Source of the DNA: Ophiothrix spiculata
Lineage: Eukaryota > Echinodermata > Ophiuroidea > Amphilepidida > Ophiotrichidae
Direction: 5' to 3' (one strand)
DNA length: 64,000 nucleotides
NCBI GenBank assembly: GCA_000969725.1
Contig: JXSR01S004109.1
This document shows, piece by piece, positions 25,267 to 36,710 of this stretch. The first letter of the stretch is position 1. Each line of letters starts with the position of its first letter. Both the position numbers and the translations under genes were made by a program. The notes beneath the pieces were generated by a model. That model was given only the letters and a program-made list of their open reading frames with translations, ran no database searches and had not been told where the DNA came from.

Positions 25267-25432
25267 CAGGGGTGTGAGAGTTCCTCTTTTCAGCTGATTT
25301 CCTCGTTTTTGAAAATTTTCTTGTGTTAAAATTTATGTCAGCTTTTTTGTTCTTTTTCAGCCCATTTTTGACCTTTTTCCTGACTTTACGACGCTTTTCC
25401 TTGTTTTTATCAACTGGCCTCTCACACCCCTG
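25267..25432. mobile_element. 166-bp MITE with CAGGGGTGTGAGAG ends
   Basis: CAGGGGTGTGAGAG at the left and CTCTCACACCCCTG at the right are perfect complements over 14 bp (16 with the flanking TT/AA). The interior is T-rich and non-coding. The CAGGG start suits hAT-like elements. Flanks AATACAGT and AATACTGT resemble an 8-bp duplication with one change but are offset by one base, so this part is less certain. Confidence 0.72.
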
Positions 25433-26925
25433 AATACTGTATGAATTAAAAAAGTAATAGTTACAAACTGGAACTGACCTTAAATATTTGCCTTGAAATA
25501 GAAAAAAGAATAGACAGCAAGAAATTGGGGCAAAATTTTGGTTATAAAATGGACCTTTTGATTTTGATAATTGGCTGTCATTGATTCAACACCCTTAACC
25601 TTGTAGATTCATACATTTTGATTTGGCTATTGTCTTTGACTAAACAGTTTGGATTCAAGTCAATTTAGATTTTTTTATTGCTAATTAATTTGTCTACACT
25701 TTCAATTGTTAACACTGAATGGGTTAATTTTGGCAAATTTGAGTTGGTTTTCTTTTGTAAACCTCATGGGGTTGATTGAAGGTGATTTTAATTGATTTTG
25801 TGTATGGTCAAGTTCACATTGATTTATATAGGGCTATATCGGAGAACTGTGATATGGTTAAAAAAATTATGATGATTATTGACATTAATCATCCTATTAT
25901 TCAAATGTCACTGATTTGTACAATTTACTGATCCTTTGATTGTGGTTAAACTTTAAACCATCTTCAAGCATTACCAGAAAATATCGTGTATTAGAAATTT
26001 TGTTAGTATGCCTATTATATGTAGGTCACCTCCCAATTACGTTCATTTTTTAAAGTTTATTTTGAATTTGAGAATTATCCTGGGCCATTTTCTATCAAAC
26101 ATGATATTCACAAATCTTTATTTAGTTTTTATGCATTTAAATATTTTGAATAAATCTTGGGTAATTAACTGTTATTTGGCTGAAGTTTTACTGGGCCTAT
26201 ATTTTAGGCAAGTATAATAGCTTGTTCAAACTTCTAAGCCATAGTTGCAGGTTGCTTACATACATAGATTAAAGAAAGTACAGATAGGAAACAGGTCTAT
26301 ATGCACCCTAAAAATTCAGCTAAATTAGGGGATTGCGCCACAGGGCGCCATGCCAGGAATGACGCTGCGCGAATGCGTAGTGACCTGAAGCTGCGTTCTG
26401 TTGCGTGCTACTATTACTTGACTACAATGGAATACGGATCTTACATTTTCCTCCAAATTGTGCGAAAGCAAGGAAAAACAGACAGCCGCATTCTCAGTCA
26501 AATTACAAATCTGTTGCCAGAGTACGCTTACATATGATCAAATGCAATGTAAAATTAGTAGTCATGAAGAGTTGTCAAGATTGACCCTTTTGCTGCTATG
26601 GAGTCTTCAACAAGAGATTTTGGAGTATAAAGTCGACAGTATGTTCCGTGCATTGTATGTCTAGACGTGTTATGCATTGTATGTTGTCATGATAATACTT
26701 AGTCATTCATGTTGTGTTTTTTGAGGTTTGAAGCAAAAGTTTGATGTGAAATTGTTTGTGTTTTTATGATGGTTGCGGTGTCAAAATGTGATTCTTTATA
26801 TGCATTGACAGCTACCAAGGGTAGTTTACCCTGAAAATAACAAGAATAGATTCTATATCCTATTTTGAGCAAATATTTCTGCTGTCAAATTCAGATTGGG
26901 CAAATAGCTAACCATGGCCTATTTA

Positions 26926-27590
26926 TAGCCGTATGAGTCCCTGACTCTTAATCATCGAGCATTGAGCGTTGTGGGTTCGTATCCAATGGGCGACGTGTGT
27001 AGTGTCCTTGAGCAAGATACTTACCCTAATGTGCTGTTTTCCACAGTGGCGTGCCCAGGATTTTTTGAGTGGGGGGGCACAACCATCAGTTTCCCCAGAA
27101 TGACCAATAGCGGCAGAAGGGTAAAATGTGATATTTTTAGATACGCGCGCGAAATTTTTTTCAATTAACGCAAAACACGGCAAATTTTGACTGAATATTG
27201 ACAGAATAACAGGAATTTCGCGCAAAATTTTTGCTTTTTCATACTTAAATTATCAAAAACAAAGGGAAATTCAAGGTATTTTCTTCTCTTTCCCTTTGAT
27301 TTTTTTCTCTCCTCCCCTTTCTTTTCTATCTTTGTTGTGTCAAGATGCCCGAATGGGCCATTTCCCCCGACTGACTCATCAAACTGGGGGGGCACGTGCC
27401 CCCCCGGCCCCCCCCCTTTGGGCACGCCACTGGTTCTCCACCCAGTTTTCAAATGGGTGCCTGCATTCTTCAATGCTGGGAAGGTAACAGACTCGCAGCA
27501 CAGGATGTGTGGTGATCCAAATCTGGCCCAATTGCTTCAGAAGAGAGATGGGCACCCCGACCTATGCAAATACAACAAAAATGGTGAAAG
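26926..27590 (+). mobile_element. tRNA-derived SINE split by a hAT element
   Basis: The left part (26926-27043) has a tRNA-like head with B box GTGGGTTCGTATCC and then GTCCTTGAGCAAGATACTTA. The right part resumes at 27433 with CACCCAGTTTTCAAATGGGTGCCTGC. The two halves join into the usual body of a tRNA-derived SINE family widespread in marine invertebrates (CCTTGGGCAAG..., CACCCAG...AAATGGGTACC). The right boundary near 27590 is approximate. Confidence 0.7.
27044..27432. mobile_element. Non-autonomous hAT element inside a SINE (389 bp)
   Basis: It starts CAGTGGCGTGCCCAGGATTT and ends TGGGCACGCCACTG, a 14-bp perfect terminal inverted repeat. The flanks GTTTTCCA (27036-27043) and GTTCTCCA (27433-27440) form an 8-bp target duplication with one later change. 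Subterminal parts are G/C homopolymer-rich (GGGGGGGCACGTGCCCCCCC). No transposase is present. It is inserted within the SINE 26926-27590 and is therefore younger than it. Confidence 0.85.
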
Positions 27591-28893
27591 GGGAGTGAAA
27601 GAATAAGCAACAAAACTCTAACATAAATTGAACTTAAAAAATATTCCAATTTTATCTGCATCCTCTCAATTTAATGAAAAATGTCTGGAGACAAAAAATC
27701 GACCCTATAGATGTGGTTGTAAGCTTACAAAAGAGAGACAATGATATAAGATATCTGGGTACAAAACTCCATTCCGATCACATAACAGCAGTAAATAGTG
27801 TGTTATATTGCTGTTTGTTGGTGAAGTAAAGTGTGTGTGATAGGAGGTGTTGAGACGGACTGGATGTTCAATTTACAGGCTCCAGGCACGATGTACATGG
27901 GTGCATACAAATTGCACAACTCTAACTTGAGCTTGCTACAGGTCCACCAACAGTGTGTTCATGTTGTGTTTATTTCAAGTGTTGAAAAAATATTTTTTAT
28001 ACATCAAATTAAGAGTCAGCGAAACAAGAAAAACTATTTTTTTAGAACTAGCAAAACAGAAATTCAGCATATGTGTGCTTTATTACTTTTAAATTAGGAC
28101 TAGTAAAACAGAAAAATAGTCAAAACAGATATGTTACTAGTTTGGGCTACAATTTTATGTTATGTAGATATGAAAAGCTTCGTTCATAAAGAAAGTGTCT
28201 CATTTCAAACATAAAAACATCAAAATTTAAGAAATTGATTATATAATAAAAGTAGTTTGCTGACAAAATGCACTGAAAGATACATTAGATATTGTATTGA
28301 ATAACTAGTATTCAGATAAATATGAGCAAATCTAAGAATGTTCAAGTGTTGTATCTTTGATCCTTTAAATTTTGGTATAGTCTTAAATTTCCATCTAAGG
28401 GTAGTCCAAAGGATATTAAAAAAGATATTCAATGCAGGCACGTGTTAAGCACTGCTAATAAATTCCTTTTAATCTGATTTATCACTGAAAATTGTTTGTG
28501 AAAGTAATTGAGGCTGCCCAAGTTTACGGCATTCTACAATGATACATACTGACATGATTTGCTTTTAAGAAGGAAATTTGTTTTTCATCCCGCTATTTAT
28601 AGTGCTTTAAACTCTGCAGTTTTCTTTACAGTTCCCAAGTGCAGAATTAGACAATCTTGAAGTAACAAACCACTACAAAATGTCAAGCGTAGATGTTAAT
28701 GATGTGGACTATGGAAGGACCTGAACATATATGCTTGAAGTAGACACATTTTCCGGCCTTGAAACTCATTTTTTGTTCAAAAATGTGAAATGTAATAATA
28801 GGGATCACATCCTGGTCTATTATCATGATTATGACTCTTTTTTTGCTTCATTTGGATTCAAGAGTAATAAATTCACAATAGAATTTGTTATCC

Positions 28894-29003
28894 ATATGTG
28901 TACCGCCGCGGCAAAAGGGTCCAGTTGTCGGCTCGTACATGTTGCTCCTGGTAGCATATCTAATGTATGGTATTAGACCCTTTTGCCGCGGCGGTACACA
29001 TAT
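28894..29003. mobile_element. 110-bp MITE with perfect 27-bp GC-rich inverted repeats
   Basis: The arms 28895-28921 (TATGTGTACCGCCGCGGCAA and on) and 28976-29002 are exact reverse complements over 27 bp and contain the palindrome CCGCGG. The spacer is about 54 bp. TA at each outer edge could be a TA target duplication, as for Tc1/mariner-type MITEs, or part of the palindrome. The arms are far more GC-rich than the surroundings and have no mismatch, so the insertion is probably young. Confidence 0.8.
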
Positions 29004-29386
29004 AGTCTTAATAGGTGGTGAAAAAGCCCTCCTGGTTTGTTTGGAACCAGTGGCTCAAAGTGTCCTTCACAATGAGTGATCAAATTATGATGTGTCATCC
29101 TCATTGCATATATCAATGAGGAAACTATCGGCCTTGATAGAAGTAAACAGTGATCGTGTAATTGCCAATGCAATCACAGAAGTACACTGTTGTCGCTTTA
29201 AGTGTCATTCAAGTAGCAATCAGGCAAGACTGTACATATCAGATGCATTTACTGATGTGGTCAAGACTTGATTGAATGTGTTGCTATGCACACTGAAGCT
29301 GTGGTGATTCAGATAGGTCTGGCAGGGTTTGGGAATAAATGTTCCTCAATTTAAAGTCTGTTTAATATTGGAGGAGCGATATGTGA

Positions 29387-29505
29387 CCCAACCCTAACTC
29401 ACTAACTGTGATCCAACCCTAGCCTTAAACATACCCTAACCCAAACCTTTAGAGGCTAACCCTAACCCTAAATTTTTAGATGGGACCGTAAAGAATACTT
29501 GGTCC
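29387..29505. repeat. Element with telomere-like CCCTAA interior, copy 2
   Basis: It contains degenerate CCCTAA/ACCCTAG units and the same right border as copy 1: CCCTAACCCTAAATTTTTAG then GGGACCGTAAAGAATACTT and GGTCC. The left inverted repeat is not recognisable. Confidence 0.55.
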
Positions 29506-30932
29506 GAACAAATCTGAAACTATATTCCAAACTTGTTTGCACCCTTGAGAAAAACAAGAAAATACATCCAGACCGTGTATATTCCAATATTGACCTGGGT
29601 GATATAGGGAAGCTGTTATGGTAAACCACAATCTAATTGTAGACAGGCTGTACACATTTGCTATAAATCCCGGTTTATGCACAGATTAAAAATCTGTGGT
29701 TTATGTTGTATAGCTGCTATAAAAAGCTTGTAGAAAATTGTTATGATCAAGCTTGAGTAATCAAGAGAAAAGTATTTGACATTGGCAATTTGCCAATGTA
29801 TTCAAAGTTCCAGCTAAAAAGATGAAATCACAAAACTTGCTTTATGAGTTCAGATTATGTAAGCTAAGATGCTAATGTAACATTAGTAATGAGCAAATAC
29901 AAGATTTCCATTTATATGAAAAGAGTTTTGATGACAGCGGAAATGTCATGTCATTTATCACCTCAAGTCGGGATACATTAGGGTTCATCATTTCCTCAAG
30001 TTGTTCTCAAGTCCAATAAATATCATGTGAGTGTAATAGCTGGCTGCCCCCAGGCCTCATCCTACACACTGTCAACAAGAAGACTCGTTTTCCACATCAG
30101 CTCGAAAACGTACATGACCCACATCCAAAAAACAACCGATAAGTGCTCTTGAAATGAGACCTGCATGCCCAAACACTTAAGGGAGGCATGGTACCCAGTG
30201 TTCTCATTGCTTGGTTCAGTTGATGCACAGGGAAATGGCTAAAGGAAAAGATGAAGGGTGTTAGCAAAATTGTCCAGATTTAGAACAGATAGAATTGTTA
30301 AATTGTTGTTAAATAATGAGAAAGTCAAAAAGCTGGAAAAGGTGTCATTTGATTCAAAACATGTTCTTAAAAGGGCATCAAGTATTTGATGTTGACGGTT
30401 TATTCAAAGGACAAGAAAAACTTCCAGTATGATGCCTATCAGATTTCATGCAAGAAATTCCCTACTTCGGGATGCGCAAAATCAAGGTAAAGTTTTGTCT
30501 TTATAAAGAAATAACTAAATTTCTGGTCAGAGGGCTTTTTTAAAAGTTAAGCATTGGTGTAACAGTATAAGTATCTCCCCTTCTCCCTGGGATTTCCAAA
30601 ATGGTAAGGAAGCCAGAAGAAGTTAAACTTGAAATAAGTAATACTAATGATTATTAGCTATTATTAGTATCTTTTAGGAAACATTTTAGACAGATTTAGC
30701 ATCATAAGAAACCAAAGATCAATGTTCTCTGTGACAAAATAAACTTAGCAATCCCTAAACTGTCACCAGAATGCATCATTTTGTTGCTTCAAAATTAGAT
30801 TTTCCTCCTGACTGTTGATTATAATTTGAAATCTGAAATGATTGGAAAAATATTTCAAATTGAAACAAAGCTGTGTGTTTGCAGATTGTTAGTCTTAAAA
30901 TCTGCCAACTTTCAACAGAATGATTAAATTAA

Positions 30933-31575
30933 AGGGGCATTGGACAATTTCAGCATCATCCCCAAACTTTTCCCTAAGCATTTCGAGAATTTTGCATCAT
31001 TTGAAGTATTATAAAATCAGTTAAGTATTCATGTGTATTTTATAATAATCTAATGTTTATATTTTAATGTATTTTATTGTATGTTTCCAGGGCCCTTAAG
31101 TATAGCATGTGCTCTGCACTGATTGGGCTACCATGGTAAAAGAAGACTTAATAAATAAATAAATAATGACAGCGTGCAAAGTTTCACTGTCAAATTCCGA
31201 CCATATAAACCAAATTATTTAGATATTCTTTTATTCTAATTATCGTTGTCAACAACCATAAATATTGCCCTCTATAGTTGAATTTTTAAAATTGGCCTTT
31301 TTACGTGATCTTTTATACAAACTCAAATTTCTTTTGATTTGTCCGCAATCTAAGATGTGAAAGTAATGTTTTACAAACAAATCTTGATATATAGCATCAA
31401 AAAATACATTTAAAGAATAGCCTCATACCCAAGATCAATAAAGAGAATAAAATTCAAATTTTTTGACTTTTCTGAAGGTTTTGATTAAAAGTTTCCTGAT
31501 ATCTGGGAATTGACTGCTATTTTCTAACATATGAAGTTTTAATCATCCACAAATAAAATTTTGTCCAATGCCCCT
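30933..31575. mobile_element. TTAA-flanked MITE, family C (643 bp, with insertion)
   Basis: The ends AGGGGCATTGGACAATTTC and AAATTTTGTCCAATGCCCCT form an inverted repeat of about 18 bp, flanked by TTAA at 30929-30932 and 31576-31579. The start AGGGGCA is shared with family A, but the rest differs. Its length is explained in part by the LINE-tail-like insert at about 31060-31166. Confidence 0.78.
31060..31166 (+). mobile_element. Probable LINE 3' tail fragment inserted in a MITE
   Basis: The sequence TTTCCAGGGCCCTTAAGTAT, then CTGCACTGATTGGGCTACCA, ends in an AATAAATAAATAAATAA tail. A short GC-richer segment with a microsatellite-like tetranucleotide tail is typical of 5'-truncated RTE/CR1-like insertions. 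It interrupts family C. No coding part is present, so the clade is a guess. Confidence 0.4.
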
Positions 31576-32374
31576 TTAAGCTTCTATTGATCCTTGTAAA
31601 TTGAGCATTAGGTGTAAGAAGTATTTTTGAATATGTTGTCATGTTTTATGTTGTTTATTACTACTAGTAATCCTTTTCAGAATACATGCAAGTATTATTA
31701 AGTTTGAAAGTGTTATATAACCTATACCTTTCAAAACTAATTTGAATCAAAGAAAGACCTATCACTTGCTCTAAAAAGATAATTTTCAACGAAATTCAAT
31801 TCTTGGGATTCTGTTAGCAGTGGTTCTATTTTCCTAAAGTTTCAGATTCCAAATGTATGCCTGACGATTTAAAAGTGAACATTATTATTTGGGAAGGTTA
31901 AATATACTTAACTTGATTTTTTTAACTAAAATATATTTTAGAAATACTAGTGTCACTGAATTTTTAATTCTTTGGAGAATGAAAATTTCAAAGCACAAAT
32001 AATTGACCGTTTTACTCTAAATGTTTAAGTTCAACAAGAATGGTTTTGGATATTAGTTATTAGTTATAAGCACTTTCTAAAATTGCAATAAAATCAGTAG
32101 GTGTTGAGGAAAGTTAAACATCACTTTGGTGATCATGACTTATTTTAGCTCACATTTAGCACACTATGTAAATTTTGTAACATGCCTTGTGAATGACTCC
32201 GAAGATTCAGTTTTGATACTGACTGAATTGAATGACTCTTTGCTGTTAATCTCTCTTTACCTTTGATATTTGTAAGTAGAACTTACAGCCACCATGGAAA
32301 TGATTAATCTTCTTTTTGTTCATGTCTTCCTCAATCAGAATAACCTGATAAATGGTATTGTCATGGTAAAAAGA

Positions 32375-32577
32375 AAAAGAAGATATCTGGACCTTCCCAT
32401 CATGCTTTGTGCTTCCAATGGGATTTTTTGTACCTAAACCCTCTCATACCTAAAATTCAAAATTGGGATGAGGTCTGCTAATTTTGCTTTGAATCATCCC
32501 TAAACCCTCTTATTAGAGCCTGTGTAAAAATCAGATTGAAAGCAAGGCATGATGGGAAGGTCCTGATATCTTCTTTT
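32375..32577. mobile_element. 203-bp MITE with about 30-bp inverted repeats
   Basis: AAAAGAAGATATCTGGACCT continuing CCCATCATGC at the left is mirrored by GCATGATGGGAAGGTCCTGA continuing TATCTTCTTTT at the right, with about one mismatch. The flanks GTAAAAAGA and GTAAAAGA look like a target duplication of about 8 bp. The interior includes a short internal repeat (CCTAAACCCTCTCAT and CCTAAACCCTCTTAT). Confidence 0.72.
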
Positions 32578-33047
32578 GTAAAAGATATAGTTGTGCATGT
32601 GACAAGTTTCTCATGCACTGACTCCATCTCGAAAAGTTGCCCAGAGAAATATGTGCTTTTGCACTGTCGTGGTACAAAAAATGCAGTTGTCAGTATTTCT
32701 CTTTTAAGCACTTACACAATATAGCATAAAAATACACAAATGCTTACTGTCTTGGCAAAGAATGCAATGTCATTGCTCTCTGAAAACATTGGAAAAGACA
32801 CTTTTATTTTTCAATTTTAAATCACACTCTGTCGCTGTCGTTTTGTTTATGTTATCCTGAGAGTCCCAGTATTTTCAAAACCTCCCAAAACATCTTGTTC
32901 TCTTTGACAACATTGAGCAAAAAGTGTTTGTCTATTGCAGAAATTGTACTATCATTGTATGAGTTTTGGGTAATTAATGTTTTCAAATATTTTTAGTCAA
33001 TCCTTCTCTTCTGTGATCTAATGGAAAAGTTCAACTTGTCCATATGT

Positions 33048-33515
33048 TAACAGTCGAGTGACCCCCCCCCCCTTTCTCTTTCCCTGTGATCTAATGGAAA
33101 AGTGCAACTTGCTCATATGTTTACAGTCAGCATCTTAAGATTTTACTGCATATGAAGACATGGGTGAATAAGATGTGCATACCTACCATTGGTTTGCAAT
33201 TAGGCATATCAGTCCTAGTTTATAGCAAGCCAATAGGGGTATTACTTCTTATAACAACATTGCCAATAAAAACAAAGTGTTGTCGGGATGATTAATGACC
33301 CACTTTGACTTGTTATACTTGTTAACACTCTGGTTTATGTATATAGGCGGAGGTTTGAAAGTTTTCTTTACGGAAATATTATTTTGTAAAAACAAAGCTT
33401 GCCAAATATACAGATATACATCATGGATGACTTGCTGTCCATATGGTGAACATCAGGTCTTATAGTTCAAGTTCAGGGTACAGATGTGTTTAAAGTCCAA
33501 TCAATTGAAATGATA
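33048..33515 (+). repeat. Segmental duplication block R1, copy 1
   Basis: Nearly identical to 36078-36530: CTGTGATCTAATGGAAAAG, ACCTACCATTGGTTTGCAAT, GGCATATCAGTCCTAGTTTA and TACATCATGGATGACTTGCT occur in both. It also contains a short internal tandem copy (33013-33057 against 33085-33128). Non-coding. Confidence 0.85.
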
Positions 33516-33591
33516 TAATAGTAATGAGTAGAAATTTATCTACCAAGTGGGCCACTGAATTTATGATTTTCTGACTTCGTTTCTTGTACAG

Positions 33592-33681
33592 GATGCGCAT
33601 TCAGTAGCCAGAAGATTTGATTATGTTATTTGTGAACATGGTTGTCCAAACACTTTGTTGAGTGACAGAGATACAAATTTT
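33592..33681 (+). mobile_element. Ty3/gypsy-like integrase fossil (tiny fragment)
   Basis: About 30 codons resemble the core integrase domain of Ty3/gypsy-type LTR retrotransposons, including an LSDRDTNF-like motif. No LTRs or other parts of the element are recognisable nearby. It is a broken, old fragment between the R1 and R2 blocks. The match is short and made by eye. Confidence 0.5.
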
Positions 33682-34134
33682 TAAATTAAAATTGTCCTCG
33701 AATATTGTCCACGGATATTGAATGGTACTCTAATATGTAGCATTATTCTGATTTCTTTCACTAGACCAAACTATTTTTCAATTTAGTTACTTTTCCAGTT
33801 TTTATCTACCAACCAGGACTTAAATGTGTGACTAACTAATTCCAAACTGTCGTGGCACCACAGGGGGGGGGGGGGTAGAAAAATGGGGAGGAGAAAAATA
33901 AAAGAGAGAAGAAAAATGGTTAAAAAGTTGTAAAAAAACGTTGAAAATTTTACTTTGTATCTGATGTTTATTGAGAAATTGAAACTTTAATCTGTATTAT
34001 GCTTGTGATACCTTTTTAGCTTGTCAGTTTTTCAGGCTATAGCAAAAACTTTTGTGGTACATTTTGGGTCTCATATGTCGGTTGCCCCTCCTGATAATAA
34101 ACTGTGTTGTTACGCCAGATTTCAAATAATTTTT

Positions 34135-34980
34135 TCTTCAAATCACAGAGTGTAGCTTTAATCTCATTCAGAGAAGAAATCTGATATTTGCTCTAATGGC
34201 CAATTTGTATCATTTTGATGGCATTGTATGCATATATATGGCTACAGACAGACAGACTCATACATATCCAGCACAATTCTGGCTTTAGGGCAAATTAATT
34301 TCTTTCTAAAAGCTCTTGGGAATATTCGCATTTCTGTATTTGATTTTCCTTGTCATTTATATCCTATCCTTGCTTTTGAATTGTAACAATTTTTTGTGAT
34401 GATGTTATGCTTTGTATCAGGCCTGCTTTGTATGCTAGTAATAGATTGATAACAATTTTTGTGATAGTGAATTATAGAATTTAGAAAATATAAGGTTGTT
34501 ATGACTACTTGAAACATATTCATTTGATGGTTTTCAAGAATCCCCTTTGTAGCATTTATCAAGATACTCGTGACTTGATTAAGTTATCTACTGCTTGATG
34601 TGTTAATCACTAGGCATATTGCAGTGTGTAAATTGGCAATTAAATAACACGCTCAGTAAGCTTATAAACCAGCCGTAATGTCATTCTAAGCAGGTGACTT
34701 AATCAAGAGAACAGTAGCATAGTAAATTCTGTTGTAAATTTGATATTATCCAGAATGAAATTGCTGTTACCACATAATTTAAACAAGTAAACTATGTTTT
34801 TCCATGGTTACTATACTTTACGCCTTTTCTGAGTTCGTGATGTTTTAGAACCATATACCACGAATATTCTATATAATGTTGAAACCTTCAAATACAAGTC
34901 AACACTTAGATTAATTAAGGTTTATTTTATGATAACCATTTTGACTTAAACTTTAAGTTTGCAATATCAAATCAGCTTCC
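34135..34980 (+). repeat. Segmental duplication block R2, copy A
   Basis: Shares its full length with 36711-37545 and, in part, with 35373-36070. Marker phrases are CAGAGTGTAGCTTTAATCTC, ATGGCTACAGACAGACAGAC, CTGGCTTTAGGGCAAATTAA, TATCTACTGCTTGATGTGTT and GGTTTATTTTATGATAACCA. Non-coding. Confidence 0.85.
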
Positions 34981-35372
34981 AATTTGCTACTCATTCAAAT
35001 GATCATAGTCATGACAGCCAGTACTTAGGACCTATGCAAATGAGCTTAATTAGATGAAATTTATCATTTGCATTTTCCGTGTATATCCTGGGTGAATATC
35101 AGGATAACTTGGTCACTAGATTTTTTTTTCTCGAAGTGACCTGTCGGATAGGATCATACTTTGAAGTTGAAGTTTGACCCATATAATCACAAAGGGGTTA
35201 ATTCAAATAGAAAATGAAGACATGGATAAAAATGCCTAGGCCTATGTTTGACTGTGAGGAATGAAAATTTTATTACATTTTAAGTCACATTTGTGTACTG
35301 TTCTTTAAGTTCACACACACCCTTCAGAGTAGTTCTCTCAGTTTGTTTACCAATAGATACATTTTTTAGTTG

Positions 35373-36070
35373 TTCTTCAAATCACAGAGTGTAGCTTTAA
35401 TCTCATTCAGGGAAGAAATCTGATATTTGCTATAATGGCCAATTTGTATCATTTTGATGGCATTGTATGCATATATATGGCTACAGACAGACAGACTCAT
35501 ACATATCCAGCACAATTCTGGCTTTAGGGCAAATTAATTTCTTTCTAAAAGCTCTTGGCATCTTAGATACTCCGAGGAGAAATAGAGATGCCGTTTATTA
35601 ATTGAGTATTGGTTATTGCTAGCTTCTTATTGAGAGGGTTTAGGATGAGAAGAAAATTGCAGCAGAAAGACATAACCATTTAGAAAAATACCATGACAAT
35701 TTTTGTGATAAATTATGATTTATATAATTTAGAAAATATAAGGTTGTTATGACTACTTGAAACATATTCATTTTATGGTTTACAATGAATCTCCTTTCCA
35801 GCATTTATCAAGATACTGGCAACTTGATTAAGTTATCTACTGCTTGATGTGTTAATCACCAGGCATATTGCGGTGTGTAAATTGGCAATTAAATAACACA
35901 CTCAGTAAGCTTATAAATCAGACTTAATGTCATTCTAAGCAGTTGATTTAATGAAGGGAACAGTAGCATAGTAAATTCTTTCATAAATTTGATATTATCC
36001 AGAATGAAATTGTTGTTACCACAGAATTTAAACAAGTAAACTGTGTTTTTTTCATGGTAACTATACTTTG
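35373..36070 (+). repeat. Segmental duplication block R2, copy B (with replaced segment)
   Basis: Follows copies A and C up to CTAAAAGCTCTTGG (35558). There a 135-bp segment (35559-35693) takes the place of the roughly equal stretch present in A and C (AATATTCGCATTTCTGTATT and on). The copy then resumes at CAATTTTTGTGATA. It also shares a left extension with copy C (ACACACCCTT and AATAGATACATTTTTTA), so B and C are linked beyond the core block. Confidence 0.8.
35559..35693 (+). repeat. 135-bp segment identical to 40211-40345 (derived copy)
   Basis: Base-for-base identical to 40211-40345 across 135 bp (137 including the preceding GG), starting CATCTTAGATACTCCGAGGA and ending TTTAGAAAAATACCA. 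It sits inside duplication copy B in place of the native sequence. It has no terminal inverted repeats or obvious target duplication. Confidence 0.85.
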
Positions 36071-36077
36071 TCTTTTG

Positions 36078-36530
36078 AACAGACAGCCGAATGACCCCTC
36101 CCTCCACTCACCCGTTCTCTTTCCCTGTGATCTAATGGAAAAGAGCAGCTAGCTCATATGTTTACTGTCAGCGTGGCAAGATTTTTAATACATACGAAGA
36201 CAAGGGTGAATAAGAAGATTTGCATACCTACCATTGGTTTGCAATTAGGCATATCAGTCCTAGTTTATAGCAAGCCAATAGGGTTATTACTTCTTATAAC
36301 AACATTGCCAACAAAAACAAAGTGTCCGTGTGATGATTAATGACCCGCTTTGACTTGTATGTAGGCGGAGGTTTAAAAATCTTCTTTACAGAAATAGTAT
36401 TTTGTAAAAACAAATCTCCCTAAATATACAGATGTACATCATGGATGACTTGCTGTCCATATGGTGAACATCGGGCCTTACAGTTCAAGTTCAGGGTACA
36501 GATGTGTTTAAAGTCCAATCAATTTAATAT
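36078..36530 (+). repeat. Segmental duplication block R1, copy 2
   Basis: Paralogue of 33048-33515, about 3.03 kb downstream of it and in the same orientation. It ends at AAGTCCAATCAATTTAATAT, after which the two loci diverge. The integrase fossil that follows copy 1 is absent here. Confidence 0.85.
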
Positions 36531-36710
36531 GACAACAAATATGATACTTTAGGTTGTTTCATTTCGGAGATACAAACATTTTTGTTGTTGTATTATTACA
36601 TATTTCAATATTTGCTAAAAATGCTCAGGCGTTCTATGGGTCAGAAAGGGTCAAGTACACACACACCCTTGAGATTATTCTCCCAAATAGATACATTTTT
36701 TATAAGTTGA

